DNA from: Polaromonas sp. UBA4122 | Lineage (GTDB): Bacteria > Pseudomonadota > Gammaproteobacteria > Burkholderiales > Burkholderiaceae_C | DNA: 39,330 nt | NCBI GenBank assembly: GCA_002381615.1 | Contig: DFWY01000009.1 | Span: 21,004-60,333 of the forward strand | Reading direction: 5' to 3' | Part shown: positions 1 to 7,458 of the stretch, one piece after another | How the letters are laid out: each line of letters begins with the position of its first letter | How positions within the stretch are numbered: position 1 is the stretch's first letter | Notes under the pieces: generated by a model | Told to the model about the DNA's origin: nothing | The model's database searches: none | The model's input: only the letters and a program-made list of their open reading frames with translations | Made by a program: the position numbers and the translations under genes

Positions 1-13
1 GTATAAGAGACAG
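1..13. other. Nextera transposase adapter remnant (artefact)
   Basis: The first 13 bases, GTATAAGAGACAG, equal the 3' end of the Tn5 mosaic-end adapter used in Nextera libraries (AGATGTGTATAAGAGACAG). The dprA reading frame becomes recognisable immediately afterwards. These bases are best treated as untrimmed adapter at a contig edge, not genomic sequence. Confidence 0.88.
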
Positions 14-14
14 C

Positions 15-746
15 CGCAACCCCACGCCACAAGGCGAAGCAAACGCCCGGCAATTTGCCAAGGCCTTTGCCAGCGCTGGGCTCTGCGTGGTATCGGGGCT
101 GGCCCTGGGCATTGATGGCGCGGCCCACGATGGCGCGATGCGGGGTGGCGGCGATACGATAGCTGTGGTCGGCACCGGACTGGACCGGGTCTATCCCAAA
201 AAAAATCTCTCTCTGGCCCACCGGATTGTCCAGCAGGGCATGATCATCAGCGAGTTTCCGCTCGGCACACCTCCGCTGATGGCCAACTTTCCTAAACGCA
301 ACCGCATCATCTCCGGGCTATCCCGGGGTACGCTGGTGGTCGAGGCGGCGCTGCAATCAGGCTCGCTGATCACGGCGCGGCTGGCCGCAGAACAGGGCAA
401 AGAAGTTTTTGCCATCCCCGGCTCCATTCATTCCCCCCAGTCACGCGGCTGCCACGCGCTGATCAAGCAGGGCGCCAAACTGGTGGAGTTGGCGCAAGAT
501 GTACTGGAAGAGTTGAATCTTCCACTGACTGTACAGACCGCAGACGGCGGTGACACGGCTGCGGGGCGGCCTTCCGATGACCCGCTCCTTGAGGCGCTGG
601 GCTTTGATGCCGTGAGCCTGGATGCCTTGCAGGCACGCTGTGGGCTTGACACCGCCCGGCTGCAGGCACAGCTGCTTGAACTCGAACTCAGCGGGCAGGT
701 CGCGCGCCTGTCTGGCGGCTTGTTTCAACGCCTGGCGGCGGGCTGA
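15..746 (+). CDS. dprA: DNA processing protein DprA (5'-truncated)
   Basis: DprA binds single-stranded DNA entering during natural transformation and loads RecA. The frame is open from the adapter junction and reads SRNPTPQGEANARQFAKAF, the start of the family's Rossmann-like core, so the N-terminal part is lost at the contig edge and there is no true start here. Family hallmarks follow: VVSGLALGIDGAAH, GTGLDRVYP, IISEFPLGTPP, FPKRNRIISGLSRG, VVEAALQSGSLITA and AIPGS. The last roughly 60 residues (LLEALGFDAVSLDALQ onward) fit the C-terminal winged-helix domain. It is followed by smg on the same strand after 196 bp, an arrangement familiar from other proteobacteria. Identification is secure; the only oddity is the truncation. 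Confidence 0.96.
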   Translation, partial: RNPTPQGEANARQFAKAFASAGLCVVSGLALGIDGAAHDGAMRGGGDTIAVVGTGLDRVYPKKNLSLAHRIVQQGMIISEFPLGTPPLMANFPKRNRIISGLSRGTLVVEAALQSGSLITARLAAEQGKEVFAIPGSIHSPQSRGCHALIKQGAKLVELAQDVLEELNLPLTVQTADGGDTAAGRPSDDPLLEALGFDAVSLDALQARCGLDTARLQAQLLELELSGQVARLSGGLFQRLAAG

Positions 747-905
747 CGCCAAACCTAAGAACCGAAGTGCCATCGGGTGCGTAGCGCCCTCACCGCAACG
801 GTGAACGTGATCGAAGGAGCAAAAGCTGGCTCTCATGCGGGTTTCCTAAAAAAATCAAGCGGTCAACTGCGGTTTTTAGGTTAAATCCGGCCCTCATTCA
901 CAGGC

Positions 906-936
906 TTGACACGACCGCCCCTGTCTGCGTTATATT
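906..936 (+). promoter_or_regulatory. Probable sigma70 promoter of smg, leaderless start
   Basis: A perfect -35 TTGACA (906-911) is followed after 19 bp by TATATT (931-936); reading the -10 as TTATAT gives 18 bp. The ATG of smg begins 7 bases after the -10, where transcription itself would be expected to start. No Shine-Dalgarno sequence precedes the ATG. Box identity is seen; the leaderless interpretation is inferred. Confidence 0.6.
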
Positions 937-942
937 GAGTAC

Positions 943-1458
943 ATGTTTGAAGTACTGGTGTACGTTTACGAGAATTACTGGCAAGGGGACGCTTGCCCCG
1001 AACTTCCGCGACTGGGTCGAAAACTCACTGCGGCAGGATTTGATGCCGAGGAGATACAGGAAGCCCTTGTGTGGCTTGACGGCCTGAACATCGCGGCACA
1101 GAGCACGCAGATCAACCTCCCGGCCAAGGCGCCGTTGGACGGGGCCGACTCCAACACCGCCCCTCCCTGCATTCAGCCGCAGTCGGCCAACAGCCTTCGC
1201 ATTTATTCGATTGCCGAGCAGGTGCATCTGGGCGCGCAGAGCCTGGGATTTGTGAGTTTCCTGGAATCATCCGGCGTGTTGCCGCCGCACATGCGGGAGA
1301 TCGTCATTGACCGCGCCATGGCTGCACCGGGCGATCCTGTGACGCTGGACGACCTGAAAATCATCGTGCTCATGGTGTACTGGAGCTTTGGCGAGGAGCC
1401 TGACGCGCTGGTCCTCGACGAATTGTGTGACGACGCAGAATTTCGTCTCCCCCACTAA
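943..1458 (+). CDS. smg: Smg family protein (DUF494)
   Basis: This 171-residue protein belongs to the Smg/DUF494 family, found beside dprA in many beta- and gammaproteobacteria; its biochemical role is not established. It opens with MFEVLVYVYENYWQ, typical of the family, followed by LTAAGFDAEEIQEALVWL. The C-terminal half (IYSIAEQVHLGAQSLGF, then MREIVIDRAMA and the acidic tail with VLMVYWSFGEEP) is also family-like, and the length is normal. No signal peptide or membrane segment is visible. The ATG at 943 is the only sensible start and sits directly at the predicted transcription start. The gene ends 41 bp before the convergent DUF1631 stop codon. Confidence 0.93.
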   Translation: MFEVLVYVYENYWQGDACPELPRLGRKLTAAGFDAEEIQEALVWLDGLNIAAQSTQINLPAKAPLDGADSNTAPPCIQPQSANSLRIYSIAEQVHLGAQSLGFVSFLESSGVLPPHMREIVIDRAMAAPGDPVTLDDLKIIVLMVYWSFGEEPDALVLDELCDDAEFRLPH

Positions 1459-1499
1459 GCGTCTTCCACCAAGTCCGACAGGCTGCTATGGCAATGTCT

Positions 1500-4034
1500 C
1501 TACCCGAGCAAGCGCTCCGGGTTCGCATCCAGCTTGGCCAAAGCGTCGCGCGTGGCGCGTACCGTGAGAGCCTCTTCTTCTGTGGGTAGCAGCAAACCCG
1601 CTTGCAGGTAGGCCGCCAGCCGACGTGCCTGAATCAAGAAGTTTCGGCCGTCGGCCGCAGCAAACAGATGCAGCTGCTTGCGATCGCTGCACCAGGCAAA
1701 CTGCACATGGCTGACTTTGCCGTTGTGGTCCAAGTTGAACCAAGTGCCCAGCTGCAGTTCCTTTACCCACGAGCGCATGGCCTCCGTGGGATGGCTGCCG
1801 CCATCGGTGATCACCTCAATATCCGCAGCGTCAATGCCGATCATCGTCACCAGGCTATCCGTATCCAGTGGCAAGTCGCCGACATCCTCATCGGACAAAT
1901 AGTCTTCCAGATTCGTCAGCCGCTTGGCCATGGCATCAACCCGTTCCATCGAGATGGCATCGGTTTTGGACATGAAAGCGTCGGCCAGCGTGTCGCTGAT
2001 GATTTTCAGATGCCCGTCCTGCTCGGGTATTCCCAAGCCAAGCATCGACATGCCCAGTCGCAGGACTTGCAGCAGCTTGGGTAAATCCGCAATGACGCGG
2101 GCACGATCGCTCCGGTTGGGTTTAGCGCTTGCGGCCCAGACTAGGTCGGCAGCAGCGCGCTTGAGCGTGAGGGTTTCCGGGTGCTGAGGGCCATTTTTCA
2201 TCGCAGCAATGGCCAGCACTTCGGCCCAGATCTTGAACAGGAATTCGCGGATCTCGTCGCGTACCGGCATGTCATTGAGCATGTTGCGCATCTCAATGGT
2301 GTACTGGATGGCCATGGTCTCTTTTTGCTCGACCTGCTGGGCCACGCTTGCCACGCGCGCTGTGCTGCCCTTTTGCGAGAGAAATTTGGAGAGGAACTTG
2401 TCAAACTCGTCGTAGACGAGCTGAAACACCCGGCGCCCGGTTTCGGGATACTGCTCGATCACTTGCACAATCCGCTTGATCTCCGATTCCATGGCGCCGC
2501 CCGACACCGCGACATCGAAGCCGAGTACGCAGGAGCCCATGCGGTCAATCAACCGGCGCGCCGGATGCTGCAGGGATCCGAAAAACTCGGGCTCGGAAAT
2601 CGCCACACGCAGCACCGGCATTTGCAGCCGCGCAAACCAGACACGGATCACCGGTGGAATCCGGTCTTCGGCCAGAATGCTCTGGAACATCAAGGCCACA
2701 ATTTCGATGGTCGCCTTTTCCGATGAGGTGGATGCCGCCTGTTTGAGTGTGCTGGTGCGCGCGCGCAATGCACCCATGGCCTGCTCGACATGCGCCTGAC
2801 CATACACCTGGCCTTGTGCATCTGCCAGCAACGTGCGCTCCGCGCCGTTTTCTTCCGCCCGCTGCACCCTGCCCATCGCCTGCGCGAGCTGCGGAGAAGC
2901 CTGGTTGGGCCGCGTGTCATCAAAGCCCGCGACCCGGTTTGAAAGCAGCCGCTTGAGGTGCCCCATCACGCCCTGGGCCCGCATGCGCGCCCTGGCCAAT
3001 GGGGTGGTCGAGGTTTGCATGCGTGTCTCGTCGTAGACCGGGTTGCTTGAGCCCGAAGTCTCCGAGCCCGGTGCAGCGCGTGCTTTGCTCCATTCTCCTG
3101 TGCCCACGCCATAGACGGATGCGCTGCTGGAACTTGAGGCACGGCCCGAAGCTGAGCCCGCAGCGCCGCTGCCACGAGGGCCTGTCCAAACACTGCCAGC
3201 AGCACCGCCAGGACCACCACTTCTGCTCCCCGTCCCACCGGTCGGATCATTGACCGCCCCGCTACCGCCAGCGGTTCTGCCACCTGATCCAGAGCCATGG
3301 GCACCACCCGTTCTGCCTCCGGATACAGCTTTCCCCCCGGCCTGTTCAGCAGCCATTTTGGAAGCCCTGCTCGCACCGGCAGCAGAGGGTGTGCGCTTGA
3401 CCAATGGACGCAGATCGATTTCAGCCATCACACCCCGCTGGACCAGAAATTCATTGGTGGCGTGATAGACCTCAAGCAGATGCTCGCCCAGGCTGGTCTG
3501 AATCAGGTCTTGAACTACCAGCCACACATCCCTCGACAGAGGTGCGTGATTCCACTGTTCGACCAGATGCTGCGCGAGTACCTCGGGGCGAAGGATGTCT
3601 TGTTGGTGCAATTCAGGAACAGTTTCCAGATTTTGCACACGGAGTCGGAGGTCATTCAGCTCCCAACTCGCAAAATCCAGCAAGCGCAGCGCCAGGCGTG
3701 AGGCGAGAATCTTGTCCTCCATCACGTCGTTGCCCATCAACTCAAATTCGCTGCTCTCCGGAAACCTTGATGTTGTCGTAGTTGGAGGCGTTGACTGCGC
3801 TTTGGTCCATGCGCTGGTGGTGCCGCGGACCCAGACCACACCATTTTTCTGGAAAGCCTGCCAGGCATCACGCCGCTCCTGCATTGCGCGTGCGTCGCCA
3901 GGCTGGTCGACCATGGCCGACAGCCGGTCTTGAATGGTTTTGGCCAACTCGGGCAAGACCCGTACGGCACGCTCCGTGAACAATGCACGAGCTTGCTCGG
4001 CCAGAAGACGGTTCTTTTTGTTACTTGGAGCCAC
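1500..4034 (-). CDS. DUF1631 family protein
   Basis: A protein of about 844 residues that I assign to DUF1631, a proteobacterial family without a settled function. The N-terminal part (to about residue 215) and the long C-terminal part (from about 345) are alpha-helical in character. Between them lies a linker of about 130 residues made largely of Gly, Ser, Ala and Thr. The end of the protein (GTWFNLDHNGKVSHVQFAW, then LHLFAAADGRNFLIQARRLA) looks like a small beta-rich domain reminiscent of PilZ-like folds; this is resemblance only. Two in-frame GTG starts exist, 4040 and 4034; 4034 is preferred because AAGG precedes it by 5 bases. The gene lies 27 bp downstream of secF on the same strand and may be co-transcribed with it. 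No signal peptide is seen, so it is probably cytoplasmic. Confidence 0.85.
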   Translation of the reverse strand: MAPSNKKNRLLAEQARALFTERAVRVLPELAKTIQDRLSAMVDQPGDARAMQERRDAWQAFQKNGVVWVRGTTSAWTKAQSTPPTTTTSRFPESSEFELMGNDVMEDKILASRLALRLLDFASWELNDLRLRVQNLETVPELHQQDILRPEVLAQHLVEQWNHAPLSRDVWLVVQDLIQTSLGEHLLEVYHATNEFLVQRGVMAEIDLRPLVKRTPSAAGASRASKMAAEQAGGKAVSGGRTGGAHGSGSGGRTAGGSGAVNDPTGGTGSRSGGPGGAAGSVWTGPRGSGAAGSASGRASSSSSASVYGVGTGEWSKARAAPGSETSGSSNPVYDETRMQTSTTPLARARMRAQGVMGHLKRLLSNRVAGFDDTRPNQASPQLAQAMGRVQRAEENGAERTLLADAQGQVYGQAHVEQAMGALRARTSTLKQAASTSSEKATIEIVALMFQSILAEDRIPPVIRVWFARLQMPVLRVAISEPEFFGSLQHPARRLIDRMGSCVLGFDVAVSGGAMESEIKRIVQVIEQYPETGRRVFQLVYDEFDKFLSKFLSQKGSTARVASVAQQVEQKETMAIQYTIEMRNMLNDMPVRDEIREFLFKIWAEVLAIAAMKNGPQHPETLTLKRAAADLVWAASAKPNRSDRARVIADLPKLLQVLRLGMSMLGLGIPEQDGHLKIISDTLADAFMSKTDAISMERVDAMAKRLTNLEDYLSDEDVGDLPLDTDSLVTMIGIDAADIEVITDGGSHPTEAMRSWVKELQLGTWFNLDHNGKVSHVQFAWCSDRKQLHLFAAADGRNFLIQARRLAAYLQAGLLLPTEEEALTVRATRDALAKLDANPERLLG

Positions 4035-4061
4035 AAGCACCTTGGATGGTTAGCCAGTAGC

Positions 4062-5015
4062 TTACACCGTGGCACCTGCGTTGGGGTCGTTGGGGTCTTC
4101 TTCCTTCTTTGCCGGGCCCTTGATCAGATCTTCGCGCTTGATGCCCAGCCACATGGCGATCGCGGCAGCCACGAACACCGACGAATAAATGCCAAACAGA
4201 ATGCCGATGGTCAGGGCCAGGGCAAAATAATGGAGGGTTGGGCCGCCAAACAACAACATGGACAGCACCATGATCTGGGTAGAACCATGGGTAATGATGG
4301 TGCGGCTGATGGTGGACGTGATCGCATTGTTGATGATCTCAACCGTATTCATCTTCCGGTAACGACGGAAGTTTTCCCGAATCCGGTCAAAAATCACCAC
4401 GGATTCATTCACGGAGTAACCCAGTACTGCCAGCACGGCAGCCAGCACGGCGAGCGAGAACTCCCACTGGAAAAATGCAAAAAATCCGAGAATGATGACC
4501 ACGTCGTGCAAGTTGGCAATGATGGCCGCCACCGCATATTTCCACTCAAAACGGAAGGCAAGGTAGACCATGATGCCCAGCACCACCATCGCCAGCGCCT
4601 TCAAGCCATCCTGCGCCAACTCTTCACCCACCTGCGGGCCGACAAACTCCGTTCGGCGCAGTGTCACGTCGCTGTTGGCGGCCTTCAGCGCAGCCAGTAC
4701 TTTTTCGCTTTGTTGGGCGGTGCTCACCCCCTTTTGTGCCGGCAGGCGGATCATCACATCACGCGAAGTGCCGAAATTCTGCACTTGCACATCGGCCAAG
4801 CCCAATCCATCCACGGTGTCACGGATTTTCCCGACATCAGCGGCCTGTGTGTAATTTACCTCCATCAAGGTGCCACCGGTGAACTCTACCGACAGATGCA
4901 GACCCCGGGAAAAGAGGAAGAACACAGCCAGCGCAAACGTCGCAAAACTGACGGCGTTGAAGAGCAAGGCATGCCGCATGAACGGAATGTCACGTCGGAT
5001 TTTGAAGAATTCCAT
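4062..5015 (-). CDS. secF: Protein translocase subunit SecF
   Basis: SecF pairs with SecD in the inner membrane to drive late steps of Sec-dependent export using the proton gradient. The 317-residue protein starts MEFFKIRRDIPFMRHA, has a first membrane helix near residues 18-36, the periplasmic domain opening with VEFTGGTLMEV, and a cluster of five helices from about residue 135 onward. The conserved motif GYSVNESVVIFDRIREN is intact, as is the TSISRTIITH-type segment (here ITSTISRTIITHGST). Length is normal. It begins 39 bp after the secD stop in a yajC-secD-secF order, and a DUF1631 gene follows closely. Confidence 0.97.
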   Translation of the reverse strand: MEFFKIRRDIPFMRHALLFNAVSFATFALAVFFLFSRGLHLSVEFTGGTLMEVNYTQAADVGKIRDTVDGLGLADVQVQNFGTSRDVMIRLPAQKGVSTAQQSEKVLAALKAANSDVTLRRTEFVGPQVGEELAQDGLKALAMVVLGIMVYLAFRFEWKYAVAAIIANLHDVVIILGFFAFFQWEFSLAVLAAVLAVLGYSVNESVVIFDRIRENFRRYRKMNTVEIINNAITSTISRTIITHGSTQIMVLSMLLFGGPTLHYFALALTIGILFGIYSSVFVAAAIAMWLGIKREDLIKGPAKKEEDPNDPNAGATV

Positions 5016-5054
5016 CTGGGGTCCTTGGAGAAACGCAGGAAAAAGAGGCGAAGG

Positions 5055-6929
5055 TTATTTCGTTACGGTGCCGGACGTGGCAGGTCGCCACACCGTACCG
5101 ATCGACACCGTCTTGAGCTTTTTCTGACGGCCATACCAGAGGTTGACCAGGCTGCGCGAGAAAAATACCGCCGAGAACATGCTGGTCAAGATGCCGATGA
5201 CGTGCACCACCGCAAAACCACGCACCGGCCCTGAACCGAAGGCCAGCAAGGCCAGGCCCACAATCAGTGTCGAGGTGTTGGAGTCCAAAATGGTTGCCCA
5301 AGCCCGCTCATAACCTGAGTGAATAGCCGCCTGCGGCGAAGCGCCGCCGCGCAATTCCTCGCGCACACGTTCATTGATCAGCACATTGGAGTCGATCGCC
5401 ATGCCCAAGGCCAGCGCCATGGCAGCCATGCCGGGCAAGGTCAATGTGGCTTGCAGCATGGAGAGCACTGCAACCAGCAGCAGCAAGTTGACGGCGAGCG
5501 CCAATCCCGAGAACAGGCCAAACAGCATGTAGTACATGGCCATGAACGCAACGATCACCACAAAGCCCCAAGCGACGCTCTGAAAACCCTTGGCAATATT
5601 GTCCGCACCCAGCGTCGGGCCAATCGTGCGCTCCTCAATGATTTCCATGGGAGCGGCCAGCGAGCCCGCGCGCAGCAGTAGCGCCAGGTCATTGGCTTCA
5701 TTCACGCTCATGGAACCGGAAATCTGGAAGCGGTTGCCGAGTTCGCTCTGGATGACCGGTGCGGTCAGCACCTCGCCCTTGCCCTTTTCAAACAGCAGGA
5801 TGGCCATGCGCTTTTTGATGTTTTCGCGGCTGGTATCGCGCATGATGCGCCCGCCCTTGGCATCGACCGTCAGGTCCACCTTGGGTTGCTGGTTCTGGGA
5901 ATCAAAGCCGGGCTGTGCGTCCGTCAGGTTTTCGCCGGTCAGGATCACCTGTTTCTTGACAATCACCGCCTGTCCGTTGCGCTCGAAGAAGCGCTCGTCA
6001 CCAAACGGCACGGCACCGGTGTTGTTTTCCGCCGCTCTGGCCTCGGCGCTGTCATCCACCAGACGCATCTCCAGCGTGGCGGTGCGCCCGAGAATGTCCT
6101 TGGCCTTGGCCGTGTCCTGAACGCCCGGCAATTGCACCACGATACGGTCTATGCCCTGCTGTTGAATCACGGGCTCGGCGACGCCAAGTTCGTTAATCCG
6201 GTTGTGCAGGGTCACCATGTTCTGTTTGAGGGCCTGGTCCTGGACCCGGCGTGCGGCCTCAGGCTTGATGGTGGCGGTCAATTTGTATTCGGTGCCTTCC
6301 GGGACCTCTCCCGTCTGGAGGTCCGGGAATTGGTCCTGAATGAGCGCTTGGGCAGACGCCAGGGTCGCTGCATCGCGGAACTTGATGTCAATGGCCTGTC
6401 CGTTGCGACTGATGCCGCTGTGCCGGATATTTTTTTCGCGCAGCGACAAGCGGATGTCACCCGCCAGGGACTCTGCCCGCTTGGTGAGTGCAGCCGGCAT
6501 GTCCACCTGCAGCATGAAGTGCACGCCACCGCGCAGGTCCAGCCCCAGGTACATGGGAAAAGCATGCAGCGAGGTTAACCAGGCGGGCGAGCGTGACAGT
6601 AGATTGAGCGCAACCACATAAGCCGGATCCGCAGCATCGGGCGTCAGGGCTTTCTGGATCGCATCTTTGGCTTTCAGCTGTGTATCGGTATTGCCAAAAC
6701 GGGCTTTAACGGAACTGCCCTCCAGGGTGATGGCATCGGCTGTAATGCCCGCAGCCATCAGCGCCTGCTCCACCCGGGCCGTGGTTGTCGCGTCAATCTT
6801 GACGATGGATTTGATGCTGGAGACCTGCACCGCCGGCGCTTCGCCAAAAAAGTTGGGCAGTGTATACAGGGCTGCGATCAATAGCGCGACCACAATAATG
6901 GCGTATTTCCAGGCCGGATAACGATTCAT
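5055..6929 (-). CDS. secD: Protein translocase subunit SecD
   Basis: This is the large partner of SecF in the SecDF-YajC complex. The 624-residue protein begins MNRYPAWKYAIIVVALLIAAL, giving membrane helix 1. The periplasmic P1 region carries LGLDLRGGVHFMLQVDM (family motif D-L-R-G-G). The C-terminal membrane domain carries AMALALGMAIDSNVLINERVRE and ends with helices near residues 555-600. P1 also contains NRINELGVAEPVIQQQG, a family signature. Length agrees with the family. It lies between yajC (77 bp upstream) and secF (39 bp downstream), so a single transcription unit is likely. No internal irregularity is seen. Confidence 0.98.
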   Translation of the reverse strand: MNRYPAWKYAIIVVALLIAALYTLPNFFGEAPAVQVSSIKSIVKIDATTTARVEQALMAAGITADAITLEGSSVKARFGNTDTQLKAKDAIQKALTPDAADPAYVVALNLLSRSPAWLTSLHAFPMYLGLDLRGGVHFMLQVDMPAALTKRAESLAGDIRLSLREKNIRHSGISRNGQAIDIKFRDAATLASAQALIQDQFPDLQTGEVPEGTEYKLTATIKPEAARRVQDQALKQNMVTLHNRINELGVAEPVIQQQGIDRIVVQLPGVQDTAKAKDILGRTATLEMRLVDDSAEARAAENNTGAVPFGDERFFERNGQAVIVKKQVILTGENLTDAQPGFDSQNQQPKVDLTVDAKGGRIMRDTSRENIKKRMAILLFEKGKGEVLTAPVIQSELGNRFQISGSMSVNEANDLALLLRAGSLAAPMEIIEERTIGPTLGADNIAKGFQSVAWGFVVIVAFMAMYYMLFGLFSGLALAVNLLLLVAVLSMLQATLTLPGMAAMALALGMAIDSNVLINERVREELRGGASPQAAIHSGYERAWATILDSNTSTLIVGLALLAFGSGPVRGFAVVHVIGILTSMFSAVFFSRSLVNLWYGRQKKLKTVSIGTVWRPATSGTVTK

Positions 6930-7006
6930 GAGAGGGCTGTTTCTGGTGGACGGATGGACAAAAAGTGGGCCTTGACTGCGTCAGCGGGCCAACACGTCGT
7001 ACTGCC

Positions 7007-7348
7007 TTATTTGGCGGTATTGATGGCGCCCTTGGGCAGCACCTGGACAATGGCACTGCGCTGCAGCTGCACTTCAACGCCGGGAGCGAGCTCAAGGGTC
7101 AGATAAACCTCTCCCATCTTGGTCACCTTGCCCAGCAGACCGCCAGCGGTGGCGACTTCATCGCCTTTGGCCAGTGCCTCAATCATGGTGCGATGCTCTT
7201 TCTGCTTCTTCATCTGCGGGCGGATCATCACAAAATACAGCACCACAAACATCAGCACCAAGGGCAGCATACCGGTCAGGGAAGACATCCAGTCGCCGCT
7301 TGCGGCGGCAGCGGGAGCGGTTTCGGCAAAAGCAGAAGAAATGAACAT
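7007..7348 (-). CDS. yajC: Preprotein translocase subunit YajC
   Basis: YajC is the small accessory subunit associated with SecDF and the AcrB pump. The chosen start (ATG at 7348) gives 113 residues beginning MFISSAFAETAPA and has GTGGAG seven bases upstream; the in-frame GTG four codons earlier belongs to that ribosome-binding site. A single membrane helix (MLPLVLMFVVLYFVMIRPQ, about residues 27-45) is followed by the signature KKQKEHRTMIEALAKGDEVATAGGL. The cytoplasmic domain ends at QVLPKGAINTAK. It is the first gene of the yajC-secD-secF set, 110 bp after the oxidoreductase stop codon. Confidence 0.96.
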   Translation of the reverse strand: MFISSAFAETAPAAAASGDWMSSLTGMLPLVLMFVVLYFVMIRPQMKKQKEHRTMIEALAKGDEVATAGGLLGKVTKMGEVYLTLELAPGVEVQLQRSAIVQVLPKGAINTAK

Positions 7349-7386
7349 GGCGAACTCCACAACTATTTAAAGAGACACTGACGCGC

Positions 7387-7409
7387 GCACTGGCCGATAC
7401 AGCCAGTGC
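7387..7409 (-). promoter_or_regulatory. Perfect hairpin in the yajC leader
   Basis: GCACTGGC (7387-7394) and GCCAGTGC (7402-7409) form a perfect 8-bp stem with a 7-base loop, between the oxidoreductase stop and the yajC start. It has no U-tract in the minus direction, so it is not a classical terminator. A second GC-rich hairpin (GGCGG/CCGCC, near 7429-7443) lies just upstream, and TACAAT (minus strand, about 7422-7427) could be a -10 box. The role could be transcript processing, attenuation or a weak terminator. Confidence 0.4.
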
Positions 7410-7458
7410 ACAGAATCCGTGATTGTATGCGGCGGGCAGCCGCCCGTGCGCCCACGGT

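Noticed and set aside
760-850. CGAAGGAGCAAAAGCTGG followed by CTCTCATGCGGG, resembling the 3' half of a glycine riboswitch aptamer
   Set aside because: The matching 5' GGAGAG half is missing, and the downstream gene (smg) has no link to glycine; smg also appears to have its own promoter downstream.
847-882. CCTAAAAA...TTTTTAGG inverted repeat after dprA as a terminator
   Set aside because: The arms are A/T-only and far apart, with no GC-rich stem or T-tract after the stem; too weak to call.
3930-5234. An open frame of 434 codons on the plus strand, covering secF and the start of the DUF1631 gene
   Set aside because: It runs across two well-supported minus-strand genes and has no domain or start signal of its own.
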